A stretch of 64,000 nt of DNA from Portunus trituberculatus (lineage: Eukaryota; Arthropoda; Malacostraca; Decapoda; Portunidae), in NCBI RefSeq assembly GCF_017591435.1, contig NC_059256.1:1260494-1324493 (forward strand), given 5' to 3'. Within the stretch, counting starts at the first letter, position 1. Each line of letters starts with the position of its first letter. The notes under the pieces are model-generated. The model had not been told where the DNA came from. It did not search any database and saw nothing but the letters and a program-made list of their open reading frames with translations. Below, in pieces: positions 1 through 10,519 of this stretch. The position numbers were made by a program, and so were the translations under genes.

Positions 1-3000
1 GGCACCAAAATCCAAAAAAAAAAATAATAATAATAATTAAAGTGTTATGCTTACTTTACCAATTCACCAAAATCTAGGAGAGGTTTTCGGTTCTCGTTCT
101 CGGCAAATTCACCGCCAATTCACCAAAATCCAGAAAAGATTTTATGCTTACTTCACAGTCACCAAAATTCAGGAAAAGTTTTATGCTTACTTCAGTCACC
201 AAAATCCAGGAAAGATTATAGGTTCATTTGCAAAGTCACCAAAAAATCCAGAAAGTTTTACAAATTCACCAAAATCCAGGAAGCTTTACAATCACCAAAA
301 TCCAGGAAGCTTTACTGGCACCAAAATCCAGGAAGCTTTACAGTCACCAAAATCCAGGAAGCTTTACAGTCACTAAGATCCAGGAAGCTTTACAGTCACC
401 AAGATTCAGAAAGCTTTACAGTCACCAAAATCCAGGAAGCTTTAGTCACCAAAATCCAGGAAGCTTTACAGTCACCAAAATCCAGGAAGCTTTAGTCACC
501 AAAATCCAGGAAGCTTTAGTCACCAAAATCCTGGAAGCTTTAAGCACCAAAATCCAGGAAGCTTTACAGTCACCAAAATCCAGGAAGCTTAAGTCACCAA
601 AATCCAGGAAGCTTGTCACCAAAATCCAGGAAGCTTAAGTCACCAAAATCCAGGAAGCTTTACAATCACCAAAATCCAGGAAGCTTTACAGTCACCAAAA
701 TCCAGGAAGCTTTACAGTCACCAAGATCCAGGAAGCTTTACAGTCACCAAGATTCAGAAAGCTTTACAGTCACCAAAATCCAGGAAGCTTTAGTCACCAA
801 GATTCAGGAAGCTTTACAGTCACCAAAATCCAGGAAGCTTTAGTCACCAAAATCCAGGAAGCTTTAGTCACCAAAATCCTGGAAGCTTTAAGCACCAAAA
901 TCCAGGAAGCTTTACAGTCACCAAAATCCAGGAAGCTTTAGTCACCAAGATTCAGGAAGCTTTACAGTCACCAAAATCCAGGAAGCTTTAGTCACCAAAA
1001 TCCAGGAAGCTTTACAGTCACCAAAATCCAGGAAGCTTTAGTCACCAAAATCCAGGAAGTTTTAGTCACCAAAATCCAGGAAGCTTTAGTCACCAAAATC
1101 CAGGAAGCTTTACAGTCACCAAAATCCAGGAAGCTTTAGTCACCAAAATCCAGGAAGTTTTAGTCACCAAAATCCAGGAAGCTTTAGTCACCAAGATTCT
1201 GGAAGCTTTACAGTCACCAAAATCCAGGAAGCTTTACAGTCACCAAAATCCAGGAAGCTTTACAGTCACCAAAATCCAGGAAGCTTAACAGTCACCAAAA
1301 TCCAGGAAGCTTTAGTCACCAAGATTCAGGAAGCTTTAGTCACCAAAATCCAGGAAGCTTTACAGTCACCAAAATCCAGGAAGCTTTAGTCACCAAGATT
1401 CAGGAAGCTTTAGTCACCAAAATCCAGGAAGCTTTACAGTCACCAAAATCCAGGAAGCTTAACAGTCACCAAAATCCAGGAGGCTTTACAGTCACCAAAA
1501 TCCAGGAAGCTTTACAGTCACCAAAATCCAGGAAGCTTTAGTCACCAAAATCCAGGAAGCTTTAGTCACCAAAATCCAGGAAGCTTTAGTCACCAAAATC
1601 CAGGAAGCTTTACAGTCACCAAAATCCAGGAAGCTTTAGTCACCAAAATCCAGGAAGCTTAACAGTCACCAAAATCCAGGAAGCTTTACAGTCACCAAAA
1701 TCCAGGAAGCTTTACAGTCACCAAAATCCAGGAAGCTTTAGTCACCAAAATCCAGGAAGCTTAACAGTCACCAAAATCCAGGAAGCTTAACAGTCACCAA
1801 AATCCAGGAAGCTTTAGTCACCAAAATCCAGGAAGCTTTAGTCACCAAAATCCAGGAAGCTTTAGTCACCAAAATCCAGGAAGCTTAACAGTCACCAAAA
1901 TCCAGGAAGCTTAACAGTCACCAAAATCCAGGAAGCTTTACAGTCACCAAAATCCAGGAAGCTTTACAGTCACCAAAATCCAGGAAGCTTTAGTCACCAA
2001 AATCCAGGAAGCTTTAGTCACCAAAATCCAGGAAGCTTTAGTCACCAAAATCCAGGAAGCTTTACAGTCACCAAAATCCAGGAAGCTTAACTGTCACCAA
2101 AATCCAGGAAGCTTTACAGTCACCAAAATCCAGGAAGCTTTACAGTCACCAAAATCCAGGAAGCTTTACAGTAACCAAAATCCAGGAAGCTTTAGTCACC
2201 AAAATCCAGGAAGCTTTAGTCACCAAAATCCAGGAAGCTTTAGTCACCAAAATCCAGGAAGCTTTACAATCACCAAAATCCAAGAAGCTTTACAATCACC
2301 AAAATCCAGGAAGCTTTACAGTCACCAAAATCCAGGAAGCTTTACAGTCACCAAAATCCAGGAAGCTTTAGTCACCAAAATCCAGGAAGCTTTACAATCA
2401 CCAAAATCCAGGAAGCTTTACAATCACCAAAATCCAGGAAGCTTTAGTCACCAAAATCCAGGAGGCTTTAGTCACCAAAATCCAGGAAGCTTTACAGTCA
2501 CCAAAATCCAGGAAGCTTTAGTCACCAAAATCCAGGAAGCTTTAGTCACCAAAATCTAGGAAGCTTTACAGTCACCAAAATCCAGGAAGCTTTAGTCACC
2601 AAAATCCAGGAAGCTTTACAGTCACCAAAATCCAGGAAGCTTTACAGTCACCAAAATCCAGGAAGCTTTAGTCACCAAAATCCAGGAAGCTTTACAGTCA
2701 CCAAAATCCAGGAAGCTTTAGTCACCAAGATTCAGGAAGCTTTAGTCACCAAAATCCAGGAAGCTTTACAGTCACCAAAATCCAGGAAGCTTTAGTCACC
2801 AAGATTCAGGAAGCTTTAGTCACCAAAATCCAGGAAGCTTTACAGTCACCAAAATCCAGGAAGCTTTAGTCACCAAGATTCAGGAAGCTTTAGTCACCAA
2901 AATCCAGGAAGCTTTACAGTCACCAAAATCCAGGAAGCTTAACAGTCACCAAAATCCAGGAAGCTTTACAGTCACCAAAATCCAGGAAGCTTTACAGTCA

Positions 3001-4077
3001 CCAAAATCCAGGAAGCTTTAGTCACCAAAATCCAGGAAGCTTTAGTCACCAAAATCTAGGAAGCTTTACAGTCACCAAAATCCAGGAAGCTTTACAGTCA
3101 CCAAAATCCAGGAAGCTTAACAGTCACCAAAATCCAGGAAGCTTTACAGTCACCAAAATCCAGGAAGCTTTAGTCACCAAAATCCAGGAAGCTTTACAGT
3201 CACCAAAATCCAGGAAGCTTTAGTCACCAAAATCCAGGAAGCTTTAGTCACCAAAATCCAGGAAGCTTTAGTCACCAAAATCCAGGAAGCTTTACAGTCA
3301 CCAAAATCCAGGAAGCTTAAGTCACCAAAATCCAGGAAGCTTTACAGTCACCAAAATCCAGGAAGCTTTACAGTCACCAAAATCCAGGAAGCTTTACAGT
3401 CACCAAAATCCAGGAAGCTTTAGTCACCAAAATCCAGGAAGCTTTACTATCACCAAAATCCAGGAAGCTTTACAGTCACCAAAATCCAGGAAGCTTTACA
3501 GTCACCAAAATCCAGGAAGCTTTAGTCACCAAAATCCAGGAAGCTTTACAATCACCAAAATCCAGGAAGCTTTACAATCACCAAAATCCAGGAAGCTTTA
3601 CAGTCACCAAAATCCAGGAGGCTTTAGTCACCAAAATCCAGGAAGCTTTACAGTCACCAAAATCCAGGAAGCTTTAGTCACCAAAATCCAGGAAGTTTGT
3701 CACCAAAATCCAGGAAGCTTTAGTCACCAAGATCCAGGAAGCTTTACAGTCACCAAAATCCAAGAAGCTTTACAGTCACCAAGATCCAGGAAGCTTTACA
3801 GTCACCAAAATCCAAGAAGCTTTACAGTCACCAAGATTCAGGAAGCTTTACAGTCACCAAGATCCAGGAAGCTTTACAGTCACCAAAATCCAGGAAACTT
3901 TACAGTCACCAAGATCCAGGAAGCTTTACAAATTCATCAAATCCAGCAAATGTTTTAAATTCACTTCACAAAGTCACCAAAATCTAGCAAAAGTTTCATA
4001 TTTACTTCACCAGTTCACCAAAATCCAGCAAAGGTTTTAAATTCACTTCACCAATTCACTAACATCCGGGCACTGGA
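1..4077. repeat. 24/26-bp minisatellite array with HindIII site in nearly every unit
   Basis: About 150 tandem units run from the window edge to about 4.07 kb. The core unit is CACCAAAATCCAGGAAGCTT followed by TAGT (24 bp) or TACAGT (26 bp). Rarer units carry AAGATTCAGG, AATCCTGG or a TTAACAGT end. Units at both margins (60-260 and 3930-4070) are longer and more diverged, with TTCACCAAAATCCAGCAAAGG-like sequence, while the centre is almost uniform. That is the usual pattern of a homogenising tandem array. Reading frames through it are artefacts, because 24- and 26-bp units shift frame continually. The array continues beyond base 1. Confidence 0.95.
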
Positions 4078-4099
4078 GAGAGAGAGAGAGAGAGAGAGA
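4074..4099. repeat. (GA)n microsatellite
   Basis: A short pure GA run lies directly after the last degenerate minisatellite unit and before the piggyBac-type MITE. Confidence 0.9.
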
Positions 4100-4138
4100 A
4101 ATGTGACACTGCACCTAATAGAAATTGAGGCACTTTAA

Positions 4139-5732
4139 CCCCTTCAGTACTGGGACACATTTTTACCTTGAGTTCTGTGTACCATTAGACCATTTTATTG
4201 ACATGAGCAAGAGTCTATAATGACTCTATATGGAGGGCAGAAGATTAATAGCCACAGTCTTCACTATTTTAATTGAGTTTTGTTTACCATTAGACCATTT
4301 GATTGACATTAGCAAGGGTGTATGGAGGGCAGAAGGTTAAGACGGGTTCACACGTACCAATTTGCGACTGAAATTGGAAGAAGCTAGAAGTATCGAATGA
4401 GCCCTTCTAGTCGGAAGACGTCACACATAGCGACTGGAAAGTATCGGCTAGTTGGTGCCTTGGTAGGAAGTTAATGTAAACAAACTAGGGATGTGCAATA
4501 TTGAAAAAAATGTCAGTATAAATATTACTGATATTCTGAAACGTGTTAATACAGTCCTTTTCGATATGAAATAATGATACAGATATACCGATATCTATAT
4601 GAAAATACCGGTAATACCAGCATTACTTTGCCTTTCTTTTGCGTTGAAAAGGTTCTTTTATCTAACATTTTGGGACAGTATGGAAACAGAATCACACAAG
4701 GTAGTTTTAGGTGACTTTTAAAAGTGCGCCAGTGATCTTACTCTTAGGCTTGTGATGACATCAGAGAGAGCGACACACACACACACACACACACACACAC
4801 AAGAATCATTCAATCATTATTGTACTTGTGAAGTTACACCGCAGTTATCTATTACAGTGTTACATATGACTTTTGTGCCATTGCACTTAAATGTTCAAAT
4901 TTAAGCCGTGTCAATTTAACTGCATTCCCCCTCTCCTCCTCCTCCCTTTCTCTGTCTTTCCCCTCTCCTCCATCCCCTTCTACCCAGCCTTTGTTGCTAT
5001 CTCCTTCCTCTTCCACTCTTTCTTCCCGCCCTCTCTCCTCCCTCCCCCCTCTTCCCTTCTAGCACCAACCCTGTCCTTCCCCCGCCACCTTCCCTCCCTT
5101 CCCAACTTTCTTCCTGGACTCTCCCCCCTCCTACCCTAACCATCCCACTGCTGCATTGCTGCCAGAAAAATTGGTGGCAACACTGTAAAAAATCTCTGAG
5201 TTGGAGCCCCAGGAGTCATCTTAAGGCGGGTTCACACGTGCCAATTTGCAACTGAAATTCGATGTCGGTATAGTTTCCGATTCATCCCTTCTAGTCGGAA
5301 AGTGTCACACGTAGTGACTGGAAAGTATTGAGTAGTTGGCACTTTGGGGGGAAGTGAATGTAAACAAACAGCTAACTGCCAAAAGGTCTTCCTCCAGTGA
5401 CGATGCTAAAGCTGTGGTTGCTCTTCTTTTGGTGAACCGGAAGTCAACAGAAAAGAAAATGTCTATGGATACGTCCCTGGATGAGTAGAAAGAAAAAAAA
5501 AAAAAAGGAGTGTCTACCACACTCTAAATTAGCCTACATTTCTCATAAGAATATTGTTAATCTTAAGAAAACTATGCACAATTGCGATTAAATTAAACCC
5601 CAACAAGTCGCAGCTATTTTGTCGAAGAATGATTTGCGCTAGTTTTTTTTTTTTTTTACTGTATAATTTATTTCTGGGGTCCCAGATGTGTAAGCAGAAT
5701 GAATATGGAAACGGTTCCTGGTACTGAAGGGG
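4139..5732. mobile_element. piggyBac-type MITE, expanded by nested insertion
   Basis: The ends are CCCCTTCAGTACTGGG and its inverse GGTACTGAAGGGG, each flanked by TTAA (4135-4138 and 5733-5736), the signature of piggyBac-superfamily elements. The same element is 205 bp long at 46069-46273 and 61139-61343. Here it is about 1.6 kb because its left part is partly duplicated internally (two GAGTTNTGTNTACCATTAGACC stretches at 4170-4300) and about 1.33 kb of other sequence sits inside. It encodes nothing and would depend on a transposase elsewhere. Confidence 0.8.
4340..5670. repeat. Nested insertion bounded by ~150-bp direct repeats (possible Harbinger-like)
   Basis: Two similar segments, 4341-4488 and 5225-5371, begin with CGGGTTCACACGTNCCAATT and end with AATGTAAACAAAC, about 885 bp apart. 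They resemble the GGGTTCACACG ends of PIF/Harbinger-type MITEs, but I see no matching inverted end, so the class is tentative. Between them are an ACTAGGGATGTGCAATATTG start typical of hAT-like elements (4488), a (CA)n run (4774-4802), a C/T-rich tract (4920-5150) and a GGTGGCAACACTG hAT-like terminus near 5172-5184. No credible coding region is present; the pyrimidine-tract reading frame is compositional. Confidence 0.5.
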
Positions 5733-5736
5733 TTAA

Positions 5737-6338
5737 GTGTACCTGTGTGTGATGACTGATTCCTTCCAAGGCACCTGTAGATCTGCAGAAATGAGTCTTT
5801 TATTTATTGTTTTATGTTTTCCTTGGTACATAAAAAGAGTGAAGATAACTGGGTGTTCTTTCCTGCCTTCCCTCAAAGTATTCCCTAGACAGTTGTGTAG
5901 CTCGCCTTGCAGTCCTTTCAATTTCCAGGAGTCTTGAACAGCACACCAGCAAAGATTTTCATAGATTTGTTCCATTACATTCAAGTCAGTGGAATAGTGC
6001 AACCTTTTCTGTCCTGAGAGATGGTGTTGTGTCTGTCACTTTCAGCAAGTCTTCTTGTCAGATGCGGGGAAAATAAAAAGAATTAGGATAAATGGATAGG
6101 TAGGGAGATAGATAGATAGATTCAGATAGATTATAATATATGACAGATAAGATGATGGATATGCATGAGAAAATGTGTATATTCCTGTACTGCTTATCAG
6201 TTCTCTGTGGTGTATTGTCAAGAACACACAATCATGAACAGAGGCGGTAGAAATAGAGAACAAAAGGAATGTAATAGTCTGCCTCTTAGATGCTACCTCG
6301 TTTTTATCTTTATCCGCGGAAGATGCAAACACTCGCTG
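5737..6338. repeat. 0.6-kb block also present at 46.6 and 62.0 kb
   Basis: From the end of the piggyBac MITE to about 6338 the sequence matches 46.28-47.19 kb and 61.68-62.59 kb closely. It includes a TAGATAGA run and the stretch around CAGAGGCGGTAGAAATAGAG. Relative to those copies it lacks about 300 bp just after the GTAGATCTG at 5770. It is a partial third copy of part of the segmental duplication. No gene is recognisable; the short minus-strand frames are conserved only because the copies are recent. Confidence 0.75.
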
Positions 6339-6387
6339 TGAAAACTACCTAACATTTACTGTTTTGACAAACAACCATTGCTGGACA

Positions 6388-7964
6388 CGATTGATTGATT
6401 GATTGATACATTTATTGATGAATTAATAAATAATTACAACAAAGGAGGAGGATGGACCTTGCCACCCACCCCCTGGGCAAAGACTTAAGGTTAAAGTATC
6501 ACAAAAATAACTCTGGACAGTATACACAACAAGAATACAAGTATTTCAATAAATAAACACATATTGCACACCTTATTGCCTAAGACATCCTACAGTCTGG
6601 GAGCAAACTGAGGATATTCCCTGAGGGTGGCAGAGTCTAGGAGATGGTCAATGAGGCTGTACAAGTCATGCTGACCTTGTGGCCTAAATTTAGCAATGAG
6701 AGGACATTCCATGATATAGTGACGCAGAGTGTGTCCCCTTGGTGCAGCACACAGCACACAGCACACACCAGGAGAAGCACTGACTTCCCAAAAGTATTTG
6801 TAGCCTAATCTGAGCCTCATTGCCACCCTGTCATGTGATGCAGTGTGTCTCCCGTAGGTGTAAGCACAGCTCTGGGAGACACGTGCATAGTGAAGACTAG
6901 TGCTACTGCCCCTATGGCAACAAAGCTCCAACTGATCACTAATGCTACTTTGTACAAAGTCCTTAATGCTACTCTTAACATAACCCAGAGTGTGCTCAGT
7001 GCCAGGGTTCACTGTGTCATCTTGTAGGGCACACTGAGCAAGGTGGTCTGCTTTTTCATTTAGCGGGATACCCACATGAGAGGGTATCCAGATGAAATGG
7101 ACCATGGCACCAGCACCTTCTAGGGCGTGGATGAGATCAAGACACTTATTAACTAGATCACAGTCCATGGGGAGGTGGATTGAAGGGCGTACAATGCAGC
7201 CTGACTGTCAATAAAGAAATATACATTCTTATGGAGAGGCGCCACAATGTGGAGCGCCTCCAGTACAGCATACAGTTCTGCTCTAGTGGAAGACATGGGT
7301 GCAGGGAGCCGCCTGGAAACCTCAGTGTCAGTGTAGAGACTGGCAGAGATGTAGTCACGGATGAACAGCCCACATCCAGACCTGCTGCCATTGACTGACC
7401 CATCACAATAAACATGAATAGCCTCAACGTGTGGGTACTTGGACAATTTAGTCATGAACATGTCTTGCAGCACATGAGGGAGCCAGTCCCTCTTGGGCTG
7501 ATGCATGATTGATTGATTGATTGATTGATAACATTGTTGTAGTGAATATATCAACACTGACACGGTGAGGGTTCCAGGCGGGTTGAAGCGGTGACATAAC
7601 AACGTTAATACAAGCCTCAGCTACACCTACACTTGTCAGTACTCCCAAGATCTTCCTGAGGTATGGTGTTGTAGGAGTGCGAGGATCATGATACAGGGGG
7701 GTCAGTGATCCCTTTAGAGAGTCAGAGCCCGTGCATAGCATCCGACTAATTGTGCGACAAGTAATTTCCTGTACCCTGCACATAATACTAGGCAGGTGCA
7801 GTTCAGCTCTGAGGACTTCAATCCGTGCAGTCCTGGGGCATCCCAAGATTATCCACATGGCTTCATTCTGTACAAGCTCCAGAGGATGGAGTTGAGTGGC
7901 ACTAACATTGTATTTAAATGGGCAATAATGAAGAAGAAAGAGCTCACAATAACCAATAAATCGA
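6388..7964 (-). mobile_element. LINE X copy 1 (I-like, RNase H-bearing), 5'-truncated
   Basis: This is the 3' part of a non-LTR retrotransposon read on the minus strand. Its 3' end is an (ATCA)n-type tail at 6388-6405, after an AT-rich 3' UTR. The upstream boundary is the pogo-like element beginning at 7967. The same sequence occurs at 48.2-51.3 kb and at 63.64 kb to the window end. Domains in transcription order are the region downstream of RT, a ribonuclease H and a terminal Cys-His motif. Confidence 0.85.
6590..7858 (-). pseudogene. LINE X polyprotein C-terminus: RNase H and CCHC-like end
   Basis: The RNase H domain would remove RNA from the RNA-DNA hybrid made during target-primed reverse transcription. 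Visible motifs are YCDGSVNGS (first Asp), STRAELYAVLEA (Glu), FIDSQAALYAL (Asp) and IPSHVGIPLNEKAD (His/Asp). A C-terminal CVLCAAPRGHTLRHYIMEC has the C-x2-C-x8-H-x4-C spacing seen at the end of I-type LINE proteins, and the protein ends FAPRL. The frame breaks near 7160, where this copy is 4 bases shorter than the copy at 48.96 kb. A (TGAT)n block at 7506-7534 interrupts the stretch between RT and RNase H. It is an inactive fragment. Confidence 0.85.
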
Positions 7965-7966
7965 TA

Positions 7967-8425
7967 CAGTAATACTTCACTTAATGAACTGGATAGGAGG
8001 TGTCAGAGCTGTTCATAGAGCGAAAATTCGTTAAGCGGACGTAATTTTCCCATAAGAAATAATGAAAATAGGGGGGATGCGTTCTGGGATGGTCCCCAAC
8101 ATACCACATGGGTTAGAAAAAAAAATTATATATACGTTTGGCAGCATATTGGGCCACCTGTGTACCACTACTTTTATGATGTCATATGAGTCATTGGAAG
8201 TTAGAGGAGCTACGTACAAATTCTCTCACATTCTCGCATTTATGTTCACAAAACAACATTTCTATTAGCTTTTTACAAACCTTGCCCCAAGAAAGGATGG
8301 TTTTGTAATGCATAAAGTGAAATCTTACATGGAATACCAAAAAATAAGGCAGAGATGAGATCAGCCACAAATAAAGCGGGACACTCGTGGCCACTCGGCT
8401 GCTTCTTTTTTTTCTTGTGACCAAA
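7967..8425. mobile_element. pogo/Tigger-like element, family 1, one-ended copy
   Basis: It starts at a TA (7965-7966) with CAGTAATACTTCACTTAATG. It matches, in reverse, the right half of the 5.3-kb copy ending at 40767: the CGTTAAGCGGACGTAATT segment, the CATACCACATGGGTTAG segment, a short TATATATA and the arm of the 36.15-kb hairpin. No right terminal repeat is seen; it ends around TTCTTGTGACC where the I-like LINE region begins. The short TATATATA here is the ancestral state of the huge TA tracts in the other copy. Confidence 0.75.
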
Positions 8426-8822
8426 ATATATAGACTACACGCTGTGTCAGCATTCTTCCCCGTTCCTCAGGTCCCTCTCGCCTTTAGGACAAACCACACA
8501 CGCGTTCCCCGCACAGAATACCAGGATAGACCCTGTGACCGCGGGAACCGGTGTTCTTTGTCATAGAGGGGAGGTGTTTGACCCTCCCTGTTTCTAACAC
8601 TTTGTCAATTTCCTTCTTTCACCGCCTCTGGGTGAAGGGGCTGGGGGACCTAAAAAGCCCCCAGAACTCCTGAAGTAGAGGCAGCCTGCAATGCGCTGAG
8701 GAAGCCCGCGATCGCACGGGTCCAACCTCAGTTGCGGGGCCAGGTAAAGGAAGGTTTAGCTTTGAGGGGGACCTTTTATAACCTCCCAGGACTTAGCTAT
8801 TACGCAGGGCGCGGCAGCTGCG

Positions 8823-10519
8823 ATGGTTTTTAGAAACTGGGCTGCCAGCAGCAACCGCCAACTGCCAGGCAGGGCACTTCACTTTAAGACTCCTCCGCTG
8901 TGCGGGGAGACTGTTAGCATCATGGCGCACTCACTACCATCAACCTCCAAGTACACTACGGAGATACGTGATCCCAGGGTCCGCCCTGGGAAAGAGCCAC
9001 GCAACACACCGAAGAATACTACTCAAGTATGGACGAAACCTCTGGCATGGACACGGACCGCAGCAAATGCTTTTTTGGAGACAGCGATGAGGACAACGCA
9101 CCCCCCTACATCCAAGTTTCGGTCAGAAAAGGAAAAAGATGACAACGACAACCCTTGGGTAGAGGTTGGCAAGAAGAAACAGAAAAATGAAGCAGCTACT
9201 GACCAGCCAAAAGAGGCTCCCACCTCCCGGCACCAGCCCAGCGACGTTCTACGGATCATCATTCCAGCCACGGAGGGTTTCCAGTCACCCGTGGATGCAG
9301 CAGAAGCCCTGGAATCTGCTTTAAACATGAAGGAAAAGCTTCCGATGAAGTTTCTCCATTCAGGGCAAGTAGTCCTTTCCCCCCCGACGATGATAATCCA
9401 CGACAGCATAATCAGCCTAAAGGAACTCCACGGAAAGCCCATACACCTCCAACCCACCGTAAGCAACATATCCAAGGGAGTACTAATGAAATATCCACTG
9501 CTCATGCCACTCTCACTCCTGCAAAGATACTCCCAGGTAATATCCACGGAGAGACTCACCCTTCGCGACGGAGAACCAACACGACAAGTGCTGATCTCAG
9601 TTCGAGGCCCCCCTGCCTGGCTACCTCGACCTCTGGAACTGGGGCATGTTCTACACACGTCCTTACAGCAAAGAACCACTTCAATGTTACAACTGTCAGA
9701 GGTTCAGGCCACCACAAGGCGAATTGCACACTCCCAGTGAAATGCGGCATCTGCGCTGGGAAACACGCGACGGAGAGATGCATCAAGATGCACAAGGAAG
9801 GAGGCACAACAACTGCAAAGTGCCCCAACTGCCAACGACCACATCACGCCTGGAACAGTAACTGCACAGCCCAAAGAGAGCTTGTCGAGGTCCAGAAAGC
9901 TTCTCAGCACTAATGGATAGTACGACATCGCCTCACTCTTGCCAACACCAGCGAACCAGCTCTGGCAGCCACCTCGACCTGAGGAAGCCAGCCGGCACAA
10001 CCTCAGCAGGCACAAAGCACACCATCGAACAACAACTTCCCAGCACTGGGAGAGGCAGCACAACGACCGAGAATGGGCAGCAGACCGCGCCAACGCATCG
10101 ATGCGCCACAGCCACCTCCACGCACGAAGACACCCCCGCCACAAGATCAGCTTATCATCTCCAAGAGTGACCTCATGGAAATGTTCCGCACCTTCGCAAC
10201 TGCCCTAGTTTCCATGCTGGGCAAGGAGGTCCCTGTGGAAGCTATCTCCTCTCTAACGGAGACTGTGGTGGCCAAGGTGTCCTGCAAAGGAAAGACGTCC
10301 CACCACCAGCGATCACCATCGCCTGTGAGTCCTCCTGCAACTCCACTGCCACCAGGAACTACGCCAGCCTCAGCCAACATCAAATACGAGAAAGCAGCAT
10401 TCAGACTAACAACCAAACCGAACAAGGCACAGCCTCAAGCGCGACCAGCGACAGCCAAGACAGCGACGCCAACACAGAGGGTGAATCAAGCTTCAACCAC
10501 ACGCAAGGAAGCACGCTAA
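8823..10519 (+). pseudogene. I-type LINE ORF1 (gag-like, three CCHC knuckles)
   Basis: This would be the RNA-binding particle protein of the LINE. The open start gives 305 residues with a lysine-rich PWVEVGKKK segment. After a frameshift near 9620 the zinc knuckles appear in other frames: CYNCQRFGHHKANC, then CGICAGKHATERC, then CPNCQRPHHAWNSNC (about 9680-9860). That is the triple-knuckle layout of I/Jockey-type gag proteins. A further frame (10073-10519) carries SKSDLMEMFRTFATALVSML and a Pro/Thr-rich tail, matching the C-terminal part of this gag type. Its stop overlaps the start of ORF2 homology. At least two frameshifts are needed to read it through. Confidence 0.8.

Noticed and set aside
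47..843. Reading frames of 76-136 codons in the minisatellite
   Set aside because: The same peptide pieces (PKSRKL, HQNPGSF, TKIQEAL) appear in all frames because unit lengths are not multiples of 3.
1..4077. CRISPR-like array
   Set aside because: There are no unique spacers between repeats; units are contiguous and vary only by small indels, in a eukaryotic context.
4891..5139. 82-codon Pro/Leu/Ser-rich frame
   Set aside because: It is the translation of a C/T-rich tract.
5733..6002. 89-106 codon minus-strand frame (MHYSTDLNVMEQIYENLCWC), also at 46.5 and 61.9 kb
   Set aside because: The peptide is not recognisable and the copies differ downstream. It is possibly an old exon, but nothing beyond duplication supports it.
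6042..6332. 96-codon minus-strand frame, also seen at 46.9 and 62.3 kb
   Set aside because: It includes a TAGA microsatellite. Conservation among the three places is explained by duplication, and the frame is interrupted differently at 46.9 kb.
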